This document shows positions 8,846 to 17,042 of a stretch of 64,000 nt of DNA, in pieces (position 1 is the first letter of the stretch; the number at the start of each line of letters is the position of its first letter). Position numbers and translations under genes: made by a program. Source of the stretch: Noviherbaspirillum sp. Root189 (GTDB lineage: Bacteria > Pseudomonadota > Gammaproteobacteria > Burkholderiales > Burkholderiaceae_D); NCBI RefSeq assembly GCF_001428545.1, contig NZ_LMHZ01000016.1, forward strand, positions 19,843-83,842. Direction: 5' to 3'. Under the pieces are notes generated by a model, which worked only from the letters and a program-made list of their open reading frames with translations, searched no databases and had not been told where the DNA came from.

Positions 8846-9729
8846 GCGAACGGAGGCTCATCCCACCAGGGAAAGAACGGCGGCATGTCGGTCGACACCT
8901 TGTTGGGAAAAACTGCCGGGCGCTTTTCCAGGAAGGCAGTTACGCCCTCCCGGGCATCGGCGGATTGTCCGCGTGCCTGGATTGAGCGGCTGTCGATGCG
9001 ATGGGCATGCATCGGGTGCGGTGCGGCAGACATGCGCCATAACATCTGACGCGTTAAGGCAACGGACACCGGGGCTGTGTTGTCGGCAATTTCACGGGCA
9101 AGCGCATAGGCGGCAGGCAGCAGTTCGTCGGGTGCATGCAGCGAGCGCACCAGGCCCCGCGCAAGCGCCTCGTCGGCACCGAAGACCCTGCCGGTCATGC
9201 ACCACTCAAGCGCTGTTTGCATGCCCACCAGCTGCGGCAGAAACCATGACGATGCCGCTTCGAGCGTGATGCCGCGTCGCGCGAAGACGAAACCGAAGCG
9301 CGCCTCGGTGGAGGCCAGCCGCACGTCCATGGGCAACTGCATGGTGGCGCCAATGCCTACGGCGGGACCATTGATTGCGCCGATGACCGGCTTCCGGCTC
9401 TGGTATATGCGCAAGGTATTCGTGCCGCCGCCATCGCGGTACACGTCCCCGACCTTCAAGGATTCGCGGGAGAGCTCGCCGGGGTTGGCCTGGCGGTCGA
9501 ACGTCGCACCGCCCGATGACAGATCGGCACCCGCGCAAAAAGCCCTGCCGGCACCGGTGATGACGACCACGCGTACGTCATCGTCCGCATCGGTTTCGTC
9601 GAACAACGCGATAAGTTCTTCGCGCATCTTTGCATTGTAAGCATTGAGCTTGTCGGGTCGATTGAGCGTGATGGTGGCAATGCCCCGGTCAACGCTGTAG
9701 AGAGTCGTTTCAAGAGTAGGCAAAGGCAT
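8842..9729 (-). CDS. Enoyl-CoA hydratase/isomerase family protein
   Basis: A 295-residue crotonase-fold enzyme that would hydrate or isomerise an enoyl-CoA thioester in the cytoplasm. Visible family features are TLNRPDKLNAYNAKMREEL, the first oxyanion-hole segment GRAFCAGADLSSGG and the second, INGPAVGIGATMQLPMDVRLAS, followed by RFGFVFARRGITLEAASSWFLPQLVG, where the two acidic positions of classical hydratases are replaced, so isomerase or other chemistry is possible. The start at 9729 (MPLPTLETTL) is chosen because GGAGACACC precedes it; an open extension to 9801 lacks an SD. It overlaps the next gene by ATGA. Confidence 0.9.
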   Translation of the reverse strand: MPLPTLETTLYSVDRGIATITLNRPDKLNAYNAKMREELIALFDETDADDDVRVVVITGAGRAFCAGADLSSGGATFDRQANPGELSRESLKVGDVYRDGGGTNTLRIYQSRKPVIGAINGPAVGIGATMQLPMDVRLASTEARFGFVFARRGITLEAASSWFLPQLVGMQTALEWCMTGRVFGADEALARGLVRSLHAPDELLPAAYALAREIADNTAPVSVALTRQMLWRMSAAPHPMHAHRIDSRSIQARGQSADAREGVTAFLEKRPAVFPNKVSTDMPPFFPWWDEPPFA

Positions 9730-9822
9730 GGTGTCTCCGGATGGTATAGGAACAGCGCCCGCGCAATAGTCAGGCCGCGACCGTGATGCGGGCATTCTCA
9801 AGGTCTGACTACCAGGTCGGTG

Positions 9823-10800
9823 TCAACCGGCCAGCATCCCTGCCAGACGCTGGCGAACCAATCCGTCAGCCTCTGCCATGATGCGGTCGATGAGCTCCTT
9901 GACCGTGGGGACGTCACGGATCAGGCCGGCCACCATTCCACAAGACCACGCGCCGGCATCCATCTCACCCTCCAGCATGATGCGCGGATAGACGCCCGCC
10001 ACTTCATTGGCAATGTCCTCGAACTTCAGCGATGCGCCGAGCTCCCGTTCCTTTTCCAATAGTCGCTTCACGGCGTCGTTGACCAGCACGCGTTCCGTAT
10101 TGCGCAGCGGGCGCATGACGAGCCGTGTGTCGAGTTCGCTGGCAGCGACAATCGCCTGCTTGACGTTGTCGTGCACCGGCGCTTCTTTCGTGGCAATGAA
10201 GCGGGTTCCCATGTTCATGCCGTCGGCGCCCAGCGCAAGCGCGGCTACCAGGGATCGACCGTCGGCCATGCCGCCGGAAGCGACGAATGGAATGCTGAGC
10301 TCTTCGGCTGCGCGTGGCAGAAGGATGAAGTTAGGCACGTCGTCTTCACCCGGATGTCCGCCGCATTCGAAGCCGTCGACGCTCACCGCGTCGCATCCGA
10401 TGGCCTCGGCCTTGAGCGCATGGCGGACCGCGGTGCACTTATGGATTACCTTGATGCCCGCTTCCTTGAGCGCCGGCATCCACTTCTGGGGATTGTTTCC
10501 GGCGGTCTCGACCACCTTCACGCCGCCTTCGATAATGGCGTTGATATAGCCCGGGTAGTCGGGCGAGTTCACTGCGGGAAGAAAGGTAAGGTTGACACCA
10601 AAGGGCTTGTCCGTCATTTCCTTGCAGCGACGTATCTCGTCGGCGAGTGCCGCAGGGGTGCGCTGGGTCAGGCCGGTAATGATGCCCAGTCCACCAGCGT
10701 TGGAGACCGCCGCTGCGAGTCGAGCGTAGCCGACAAAGTGCATACCGCCCTGAATGATGGGATGCTGGATGCCGAATAGTTCAGTGATTCGTGTCTTCAT
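9823..10800 (-). CDS. Nitronate monooxygenase family flavoprotein
   Basis: A 325-residue FMN enzyme of the nitronate monooxygenase/2-nitropropane dioxygenase class I family, a TIM barrel that oxidises alkyl nitronates or acts as an NADH:quinone-type reductase. Recognisable blocks are FGIQHPIIQGGMHFVG, NAGGLGIITG, VDGFECGGHPGEDD and VASGGMADGRSLVAALALGADGMNMGTRF, the last two forming the FMN phosphate site. AGGAACCT lies just before the ATG. It lies 93 bases upstream of the enoyl-CoA hydratase on the same strand and is plausibly the first gene of that operon. Its physiological substrate is unknown. Confidence 0.9.
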   Translation of the reverse strand: MKTRITELFGIQHPIIQGGMHFVGYARLAAAVSNAGGLGIITGLTQRTPAALADEIRRCKEMTDKPFGVNLTFLPAVNSPDYPGYINAIIEGGVKVVETAGNNPQKWMPALKEAGIKVIHKCTAVRHALKAEAIGCDAVSVDGFECGGHPGEDDVPNFILLPRAAEELSIPFVASGGMADGRSLVAALALGADGMNMGTRFIATKEAPVHDNVKQAIVAASELDTRLVMRPLRNTERVLVNDAVKRLLEKERELGASLKFEDIANEVAGVYPRIMLEGEMDAGAWSCGMVAGLIRDVPTVKELIDRIMAEADGLVRQRLAGMLAG

Positions 10801-11085
10801 AGGTTCCTAATGAAACGGCTGTCGTTGTAGTCCGAAACCGACCATCACCTGATCAATGAACGGACCAGAAATTCTTCAGAGGCCACCCGGCTATCATGTA
10901 GCGACTGTAATGTCCCGCAACGTGAAACGGATAGTCACTGGCATGTTACCTCAAAGCTGAAAACCCCTGCCCTGGCCGCCGAAACCGCCCTGATCCCTTG
11001 GACTTGCAATTCAAGTTTCCTGTAGGAAAAGCCCTAAATGTTTAAGATTCGTCTGTAAGTGCTTGTAACATCAACACTTTTTAAC

Positions 11086-11108
11086 TAATCCACACTCCCT
11101 GTGGATAA
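11086..11108. promoter_or_regulatory. Inverted pair of DnaA-box-like sites
   Basis: TAATCCACA (11086-11094) and TGTGGATAA (11100-11108) face each other across five bases. The second is a perfect DnaA box (TTATCCACA on the minus strand), the first differs at one base. The sites sit in an AT-rich non-coding stretch. Whether DnaA binds here is an inference. Confidence 0.45.
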
Positions 11109-11321
11109 CTTTGTGAACAACTGCATGTTGACGACCGGAAAGTCTAGATTCCATGCGGGTTTCTCTTAGAATGGCTAAATTATGAGCACAGGAAAGATCT
11201 CAGAAAAATCAATGACTTACGTCAATGGTATTTATCTGTACCAATAGAGGCTGATCAAAATACAACTACCATGTTTATGGTAACTTTTGTTGTGCACAAG
11301 TCTGGTGATTTAAAGATGATC

Positions 11322-11453
11322 TAATACCGATCCCAAGCTATAACGTGACAAATGAGATCGATGGATTTTTTTGACTGGCAAGGCGCAGGAGGAGTCAATA
11401 GCGGGCTATTGACGACGAGTGCAACGCGTGCGTTATGGGGTGGGATTGGTATA
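11322..11453. repeat. MITE-like repeat element with terminal inverted repeats
   Basis: A 132-base element. Left end TAATACCGATCCCA and right end TGGGATTGGTATA are inverted repeats, and the similarity extends inward to ATAACG on both sides. The centre holds a perfect hairpin, GTCAATAGC-GG-GCTATTGAC, at 11394-11413. It encodes nothing. Related single ends occur at 15081-15104 and 26732-26742. Confidence 0.6.
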
Positions 11454-11797
11454 AAGCACCCAGGATGACTTCGACCTGCAAGCGGCAAAGGCAAACTATC
11501 ACGTCGAGTTCCTGTCCACAGAATCATGGCTAGGCAGCAATGCAGAATCTGCCTGATGGCTAGCCGCTATCGGGTGTACAAATCGCGTGTTCAACTCGTT
11601 GCCTATCCGTATTCCAGGCGTATTTGGCAATTCCCTTATAATCGTATGCGACCGCCCGTGCCGATCGGGTGTCCTCTCAATGGAAGCACATGTGGTGCAC
11701 AGATCCAAGAAGCACATCGATTTCTGTGATGAAATCTTTTGCCGGCGCTCCGATCAATAACCCCGCAATTACGATTGCTTCGTCCGTATAGTCGACC

Positions 11798-12616
11798 ATG
11801 ACAACCCTTTCTTCCGCATCCGTTTTCCATCGCAACAACGTCATGATCACAGGTGAAGGCAGTCAGGTAATGCTGTTTGCGCATGGCTTTGGCTGTGATC
11901 ACCATATGTGGCGACATGTGACGCCGGCGTTCGAGGGCGACTATAAGGTCATTACCTTCGATAACGTGGGCGCAGGAGATTCCGACGCCTCCAAATTCGA
12001 TACGGGCAAGTACGCAACACTGCATGGCTATGCGCAAGACATCCTGGACATCCTGCACGCGGTGGATGCACGCAAGGCAATCTTTGTCGGCCATTCGGTC
12101 AGTGCCATGGTTGGCATCCTCGCGGCTATCGCGGAACCGGATTTGTTTGAACACCTTATCCTGGTCGGACCTTCACCCAGCTATATCAACGATGACGGCT
12201 ACACCGGTGGATTCACTCGGCAAGATATCGAAGAAATGCTTGAATTCCTGGATGGGAATTATCTAGGCTGGTCCAGTGCGATGGCACCGGCAATCATGGG
12301 CAACTCGGACCGCCCTGCTTTGTCAAACGAGCTTGAAAATAGTTTTTGCCGTACCGATCCGACCATTGCCCAGCATTTTGCACGCACGACTTTTCTGTCC
12401 GATCATCGCGACGACCTACCCAAACTTGCCGTACCCGCATTGATCCTGCAATGCTCTGACGATGTGATTGCCCCGGACGTAGTAGGTCGTTACATGCATG
12501 CGCGGATACCGGGCAGCAGTTTCGTGCAAATGAAGGCAACAGGCCACTGCCCTAATCTGAGCGCTCCGGAAGAAACTGTGAGCGAGATGAAAAGTTACCT
12601 TAGCCGATCGCGTTGA
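11798..12616 (+). CDS. RsbQ-like alpha/beta hydrolase
   Basis: A 272-residue alpha/beta-fold hydrolase closely resembling RsbQ in length and motifs (LFAHGFGCDHHMWRHV, TFDNVGAGDSD, nucleophile elbow GHSVSAM with Ser100, acid in QCSDDVIAP, His250 in GHCPNLS). In Bacillus, RsbQ works with the PAS-domain phosphatase RsbP, probably supplying a small-molecule signal. Here the gene is followed, with a one-base TGATG overlap, by a PAS hybrid histidine kinase, so the same sensing pair seems to have been joined to a phosphorelay. The start at 11798 lacks a strong SD. The substrate is unknown; KAI2/D14-like butenolide hydrolysis is possible, as the fold family is shared. Confidence 0.88.
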   Translation: MTTLSSASVFHRNNVMITGEGSQVMLFAHGFGCDHHMWRHVTPAFEGDYKVITFDNVGAGDSDASKFDTGKYATLHGYAQDILDILHAVDARKAIFVGHSVSAMVGILAAIAEPDLFEHLILVGPSPSYINDDGYTGGFTRQDIEEMLEFLDGNYLGWSSAMAPAIMGNSDRPALSNELENSFCRTDPTIAQHFARTTFLSDHRDDLPKLAVPALILQCSDDVIAPDVVGRYMHARIPGSSFVQMKATGHCPNLSAPEETVSEMKSYLSRSR

Positions 12617-15042
12617 TGAGTGTCGATCCACAACCAAACCCCGATCCTTACTCGTTCGAGGACGACCCTGCGGAACTCTACGAGGACGCGCCTTGCGGAT
12701 ACCTGTCGATTCTGCCAGACGGCACCATCATTAAAACCAACGCAACCCTTCTGGCGTGGACCGGATATCGGCGCGACGCATTGATTGGCAAGAAGCGCTT
12801 CCAGGAACTGCTGCCGCTGGTCGGGCGCATGTTCTATGACACCCACTTCCATCCCTTGTTGCTGATGCAAGGCTTCGCCAAAGAGCTTGCATTCGAGATT
12901 GTCTGCGCCGACCAGCAGCGCATCCCGATCATTCTCAATTCCACGCTGAAGCGCGACAGTTCCGGCAATCCGCTGGTCATCCGGATAACGCTTCTCGACG
13001 CCCGCGGCAGGCGTGCGTATGAAGAAGAACTGCGCCGCGCAAAACGCAAGGCCGAAGAGGCGCAGAACGCGGTAAAGCTACTTAATGCTTCGCTTGAGGA
13101 GCGTGTCGCGCAGCAAGCTCAGGAACGGGACCGGATCTGGCGCATGTCGCGCGATATGCTGGTGGTTGCAACGATCCAGGGAAAACTGATCAGGACCAAT
13201 CCGGCCTTCTACCGCACGTTGGGCTGGATTGATGAAGAGCTCGAAGGCATGACTTGCTGCGATCTCGTGCATCCTGAACATCTCCAGGCCTTCGGGGCCG
13301 CACGCGTGCAATTGCTGGCGGGACTTCCCATCAATCGTCTGGAAATGCCTTACCGTCACAAAAACGGCACCTATCGATGGATTTCCTGGACGATCATGCC
13401 TGAAGGCGAGCTTATCTATGCAGTCGGGCGCGATGTGACGGACGACAGGATACAGGTGGAAACGCTGCAGAAGACAGAAGCGGCGCTGCACCAGTCCCAG
13501 AAAATGGAAGCGATAGGCAAGCTGACCGGCGGTGTTGCCCATGATTTCAATAACATCCTGCAGATCATCTCGGGCAATATTGATTTGCTGAAGCGGGATT
13601 TCGCCGGCATCCTCCACGCACAGGGCCGATTGAAAAACGCGACCCAGGCCGTCGAACGCGGCGCAGCAATTGCCGCGCAACTACTGGCCTTTGCACGCCG
13701 CCAGCCTTTGCAACCCGTGCCAACCAACCTCGGGCGGGTTGTCCGCGAGATGGAGGACTTGCTGTGCCGTGCGTTGGGTGAAATGGTCAACATTGAAGTG
13801 ATCGTAGGCGGCGGTTTGTGGAACGCAACCGTAGACCGGGGCCAGTTCGAAAACGTCGTTCTCAATCTTGCCATCAATGCGCGCGACGCAATGAACGGCA
13901 ACGGCAAGCTGACGATACACGTTGGCAACGCCATGCTGGACGAACATTATGTGCAAACGCATGCGGGCGCGGTTCCCGGCCAATACGTGATGCTGTCAAT
14001 GACCGATACCGGTTCGGGTATGTCGCCGGAAACCCTGGAACGCGCATTCGAGCCTTTCTATACCACCAAGCCGCAAGGTGAAGGAACTGGTCTCGGCTTG
14101 AGCATGGTATTTGGTTTTGTCAAACAAAGCGGCGGTCACATCAACGTGCAGAGCGAACTCCACAGCGGCACCACGTTCGAGCTCTACTTTCCGCGTACGC
14201 ATCAGGACGAAGTACCCATTGCCGAACCGCGGAGTGTCAATGTCACCGGCGGAAAGGAAACGATCCTGGTGGTCGAGGACGATCCGGCTGTGCAGGCGGT
14301 GGTGGTGGATATGCTATCGGGACTGGGTTATCACGTACTCAAGGCCAAAGATGGTGAGAGCGCACTGACAGTCTTGCGTAGTGGTCTCGCCATTGATCTC
14401 TTGTTTACGGACGTGGTGATGCCTGGACCGATCCCGGCACCCGAAGTGGCAAGGCAGGCGAAAGCACTGCTGCCCGAGATCGAAGTCCTGTTCACCTCGG
14501 GATATAGCCGGGACGCCATCGCTCATGGCGGCAAGCTGGACCCTGGTGTGCAATTGATCAGCAAACCCTATCGCCACGAACAGCTTGCTCAGCGGATTAG
14601 ACACATGCTTGAAAAAAAGAACGCAGCGCCTGTGCAGGCGGCGCGGTCACAGCCTGGCGATGACGCATCCCGCAGCGCCATGAGCCCGCCATCGCATCGT
14701 ATCCTGGTTGTCGAGGACAATGCAGACGCTCAGCAAATGCTTTGCCAACTGCTGGCTTTAATGGGGCACACCGTCGAGGGCGCATCGAATGCGGAAGACG
14801 CGCTCACGCTGCTCGGTTCAAAAGATTTTGACGTATTACTGACGGATGTTAACCTGCCCTTCATGTCCGGAACGGAATTGGCGAAACAGGCCCTGGACAT
14901 CGATGCGTCGATAAGAATTATCTTTTCATCCGGTTATGGCGCTGTCGAAAGCGAGGGAATCCAGGCGCTCTCCTTGCCGAAACCTTTCGGCCTCGTACAA
15001 CTGAAAGAGGTCTTATCGAAGCTGTCGCAAGAGGTGGGGTAG
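12616..15042 (+). CDS. PAS-PAS hybrid histidine kinase with two receiver domains
   Basis: An 808-residue soluble sensor kinase without membrane segments. Order: RsbP-like PAS (about 20-128, EDAPCGYLSILPDGTI), coiled coil (about 132-172), second PAS (about 175-280), HisKA with His309 in GGVAHDFNN, HATPase with N-box NLAINARDAM, G1 DTGSGM and G2 GEGTGLGLSM, receiver 1 (about 548-665, Asp599) and receiver 2 (about 694-808, Asp744). The ATG at 12616 overlaps the hydrolase stop (TGATG), implying coupled synthesis. The N-terminal PAS should read the product or state of the RsbQ-like hydrolase; this is inferred from the Bacillus RsbQ-RsbP pair. No output regulator is adjacent. Confidence 0.92.
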   Translation: MSVDPQPNPDPYSFEDDPAELYEDAPCGYLSILPDGTIIKTNATLLAWTGYRRDALIGKKRFQELLPLVGRMFYDTHFHPLLLMQGFAKELAFEIVCADQQRIPIILNSTLKRDSSGNPLVIRITLLDARGRRAYEEELRRAKRKAEEAQNAVKLLNASLEERVAQQAQERDRIWRMSRDMLVVATIQGKLIRTNPAFYRTLGWIDEELEGMTCCDLVHPEHLQAFGAARVQLLAGLPINRLEMPYRHKNGTYRWISWTIMPEGELIYAVGRDVTDDRIQVETLQKTEAALHQSQKMEAIGKLTGGVAHDFNNILQIISGNIDLLKRDFAGILHAQGRLKNATQAVERGAAIAAQLLAFARRQPLQPVPTNLGRVVREMEDLLCRALGEMVNIEVIVGGGLWNATVDRGQFENVVLNLAINARDAMNGNGKLTIHVGNAMLDEHYVQTHAGAVPGQYVMLSMTDTGSGMSPETLERAFEPFYTTKPQGEGTGLGLSMVFGFVKQSGGHINVQSELHSGTTFELYFPRTHQDEVPIAEPRSVNVTGGKETILVVEDDPAVQAVVVDMLSGLGYHVLKAKDGESALTVLRSGLAIDLLFTDVVMPGPIPAPEVARQAKALLPEIEVLFTSGYSRDAIAHGGKLDPGVQLISKPYRHEQLAQRIRHMLEKKNAAPVQAARSQPGDDASRSAMSPPSHRILVVEDNADAQQMLCQLLALMGHTVEGASNAEDALTLLGSKDFDVLLTDVNLPFMSGTELAKQALDIDASIRIIFSSGYGAVESEGIQALSLPKPFGLVQLKEVLSKLSQEVG

Positions 15043-15080
15043 CGATTGTGCCCCCGCTCTCACGGCCTGGTGAGGTCGTT

Positions 15081-15104
15081 ATACCAATTCCATCCCATAA
15101 CGCA
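15081..15104. repeat. Isolated end of the MITE-like repeat
   Basis: ATACCAATTCCATCCCATAA and the next four bases match the terminal inverted repeat of the element at 11322-11453 with few changes. No partner end is seen nearby, so this is a solo or decayed copy in the gap between the kinase and the LacI-type gene. Confidence 0.45.
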
Positions 15105-15193
15105 ACATGACAGCGCGTCTTTTTCCGCCTGGCTGAAGCCAGAGGCGCGGCTGAGCCTGAAATACAGGGTACGCAAGCCATACCAGGTTGAAA

Positions 15194-16261
15194 TCACGCA
15201 CTGTCGCGCTCAACGATGGAAAAGCCGATGTCGTGGATGGGATCCAGGACGGCCTGGCCATCGGCGCGGGAAATGATGAATTGCGCTGCCTTGCGTCCGA
15301 TCGATGTGCCGTCGATGCGCACCGTTGTCAGCGCCGGATGCAGGTCGCGCGCAAAACTCAAATCGCCGAAGCCGATCACGGCAAGCTGTTCGGGGACCTT
15401 GATTCCACTCGCCTGCGCCTCGGTCAAAACACCGAGAGCAATCAGGTCGGAACTGCAAAACACCGCGTCAACCGCGGGCTGCCGCTCCAGCAGTTCACGT
15501 AATGCGCTGCGACCGCTACCCAGTGTGGTCGGTGCCGGCACCACTACCCCCGGGACCGCGGATTGGTCCTCATGGCACATGCCCAAGCTCATTGCGGCGT
15601 CCGAAAATGCCTGATGACGGCGTATTGCGCGCTCGTCATTGCCATTGATGGAAGCGACGCAACGTTTGCCGCGCCGATGAAGAAAATCCGCGACCGCCGC
15701 GCCTATTTTTTCATGAGAAAAGCCGACCAGCATGTCAATCGGCGTGGGAGTCAGGTCCCAGGTTTCCACCACCGGAATGCCACTGGCCAGCAAGCGGCGG
15801 CGCCCGTCGGCGGAACGCATGATGCCGGTCAGGACCACGCCGTCCGGACGCCGGCCAATGATCGCTTCAAGCAGCGCATCCTCACGTGAGTCCCGATAAC
15901 CGCTCTGGCCGAGCATCAGTTGATAACCCCGTTCGGCAAGGGCTTCGGTCAGCGACTGCACCATCTCCAGGAAGACCGGGCCGGCGATCGTGGGGACAAC
16001 AGCAGCGACCAGGCGGCTCTTGCTGGAGGCAAGGCCGCCGGCCAGCATATTGGGCACGTAGCCGGTGCGTTCGACCGCATCCTTCACCTTGCGTAATACC
16101 TCCGGTGATACGGCGTCGGGGGTGTTCAGCGCGCGCGATGCGGTGATGGGTGCGACGCCGGCAAGCTTGGCAACGTCGCGCAAGGTGATTCCGCCGCCAC
16201 TACGGCGACCGCGTCGTTCACGCGGTTCTTCGGTCTGATCGGGAAGTGATTTGGTGGCCAT
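15194..16261 (-). CDS. LacI-family transcriptional regulator (GntR-like branch)
   Basis: A 355-residue repressor. The N-terminal HTH and hinge are clear (ITLRDVAKLAGVAPITASRALN, then PNMLAGGLASSKSRLVAAVVP), and the rest is a periplasmic-binding-protein-like effector domain ending in IGFGDLSFARDLHPALTTVRID. It has the extended basic N-terminus (ERRGRRSGGG) common in proteobacterial gluconate-type members. An operator-like palindrome lies 26 bases before its start, consistent with autoregulation. No sugar genes adjoin, so its targets are elsewhere and the effector is unknown. Confidence 0.92.
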   Translation of the reverse strand: MATKSLPDQTEEPRERRGRRSGGGITLRDVAKLAGVAPITASRALNTPDAVSPEVLRKVKDAVERTGYVPNMLAGGLASSKSRLVAAVVPTIAGPVFLEMVQSLTEALAERGYQLMLGQSGYRDSREDALLEAIIGRRPDGVVLTGIMRSADGRRRLLASGIPVVETWDLTPTPIDMLVGFSHEKIGAAVADFLHRRGKRCVASINGNDERAIRRHQAFSDAAMSLGMCHEDQSAVPGVVVPAPTTLGSGRSALRELLERQPAVDAVFCSSDLIALGVLTEAQASGIKVPEQLAVIGFGDLSFARDLHPALTTVRIDGTSIGRKAAQFIISRADGQAVLDPIHDIGFSIVERDSA

Positions 16262-16286
16262 CCATGAATTATACCGAGCATGCCGA

Positions 16287-16300
16287 TGGTAGCGCTATCA
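16287..16300. promoter_or_regulatory. Probable LacI-family operator
   Basis: TGGTAGCGCTATCA is a near-perfect palindrome (TAGCGCTA core) of the type bound by LacI/GntR-like repressors. It lies just upstream of the LacI-type gene that starts at 16261. Confidence 0.6.
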
Positions 16301-16339
16301 ACACCATGCTATATGGCGTCGGGCTGTCGTGGCAATGCG

Positions 16340-16753
16340 TCATCCGGTCCTGAAAAGGTCATGCTGATCAAGGATGGCGTAGACGATTTCAGGATGCCTG
16401 TCCATGCATCGCCGCACCGCCGCGGGAACCGACTGCCGGATCTTCCGGCACAAGCCAGGGCGGTCTTCGAGTTCAATAATAAGTCCGCGCACGGTGCGCA
16501 CCTCATTCGACCCTGGCGCAATCTTCAGGGTAAGGCCAAGCTGAGCCTGTATCCGTTCACAGACATGCAAGAGTTCGGCATAGCTGCAGACGCGTTCGAT
16601 ACGTTCGATGAGCCGCTTTTCTTCTTCCCTGGTCAGGCGGAGGACGCGCAAGTCCGCTTGCGGATCGGCGAGCAGAAGCTCACGATTGCAGGTGCAGGCA
16701 CCTGGCGGGCATTCTTTGCGAATCGGAAAAGAAAGCGCTTGCAACATCGTCAT
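16340..16753 (-). CDS. Small conserved-looking protein with N-terminal cysteine motif
   Basis: A 137-residue protein, no signal or membrane segment. Near the N-terminus it has KECPPGACTCNRELLL, a Cys-x5-Cys-x-Cys cluster that could hold a metal or be redox active; further Cys follow at RVCSYAELLHVCERIQ, GLCRKIR and RRCMDRHPEIVYAIL. The body is charged and helical. Codon use is coding-like and the sequence resembles hypothetical proteins I associate with Burkholderiales, but I do not recognise a named family. The start may be the first ATG at 16753 or the second, two codons later. It follows the LacI-type gene region on the same strand but is transcribed independently or as its upstream neighbour. 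Confidence 0.7.
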   Translation of the reverse strand: MTMLQALSFPIRKECPPGACTCNRELLLADPQADLRVLRLTREEEKRLIERIERVCSYAELLHVCERIQAQLGLTLKIAPGSNEVRTVRGLIIELEDRPGLCRKIRQSVPAAVRRCMDRHPEIVYAILDQHDLFRTG

Positions 16754-16893
16754 CTTGCGAAAGCGGACTGCTCCCTGTTGGCTGTGGCGTCATCCCGGTG
16801 TGGGCCGGGAACATAAGGCAGTATACTGTGCACGGGAACCAGAAACTTGGCAATGCGCAGCGATCACCGGTCGTGACAGTAGAGCCGTATCCG

Positions 16894-16910
16894 ATTGCAG
16901 TATATGCAAT
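16894..16910. promoter_or_regulatory. Perfect 6-bp-arm palindrome upstream of the RlmN-like gene
   Basis: ATTGCA-GTATA-TGCAAT is a perfect inverted repeat with a five-base spacer, 133 bases before the start at 17043. The form is that of a dimeric regulator site; no regulator is identified. Confidence 0.3.
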
Positions 16911-16940
16911 ACATCGCAGCCAGCTGCAAGCAAGTACACT

Positions 16941-16963
16941 TGACCACCATTCTGACCACCATT
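16941..16963. repeat. Two-copy direct repeat upstream of the RlmN-like gene
   Basis: TGACCACCATT occurs at 16941-16951 and again at 16953-16963, separated by one base, giving a 12-base period. It may be a tandem binding site or a slippage duplication. Confidence 0.4.
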
Positions 16964-17042
16964 GTTCCCGATTCATCAATCCTGAGATTCGCCGTGACCG
17001 GCGCGAATCGCATTTCGCGTAACCCCGGCCCTGTTTTCTTTC

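Larger units (their letters stand above)
10801..11797. other. Long non-coding region with DnaA-box-like pair and MITE-like element
   Basis: Almost 1 kb without a supportable gene, noticeably AT-richer in 11000-11320 than its neighbours. It holds the inverted DnaA-box-like pair at 11086-11108 and the repeat element at 11322-11453, both listed separately. Short open frames at 11526-11729 look random. Confidence 0.6.

Noticed and set aside
11086..11108. Replication origin
   Set aside because: Only two DnaA-box-like sites; dnaA, dnaN, gidA, parAB or iterons are absent.
15125..15160. Hairpin as terminator between the kinase and LacI-type genes
   Set aside because: The stem has a two-base bulge and no T run on the downstream side of either strand.
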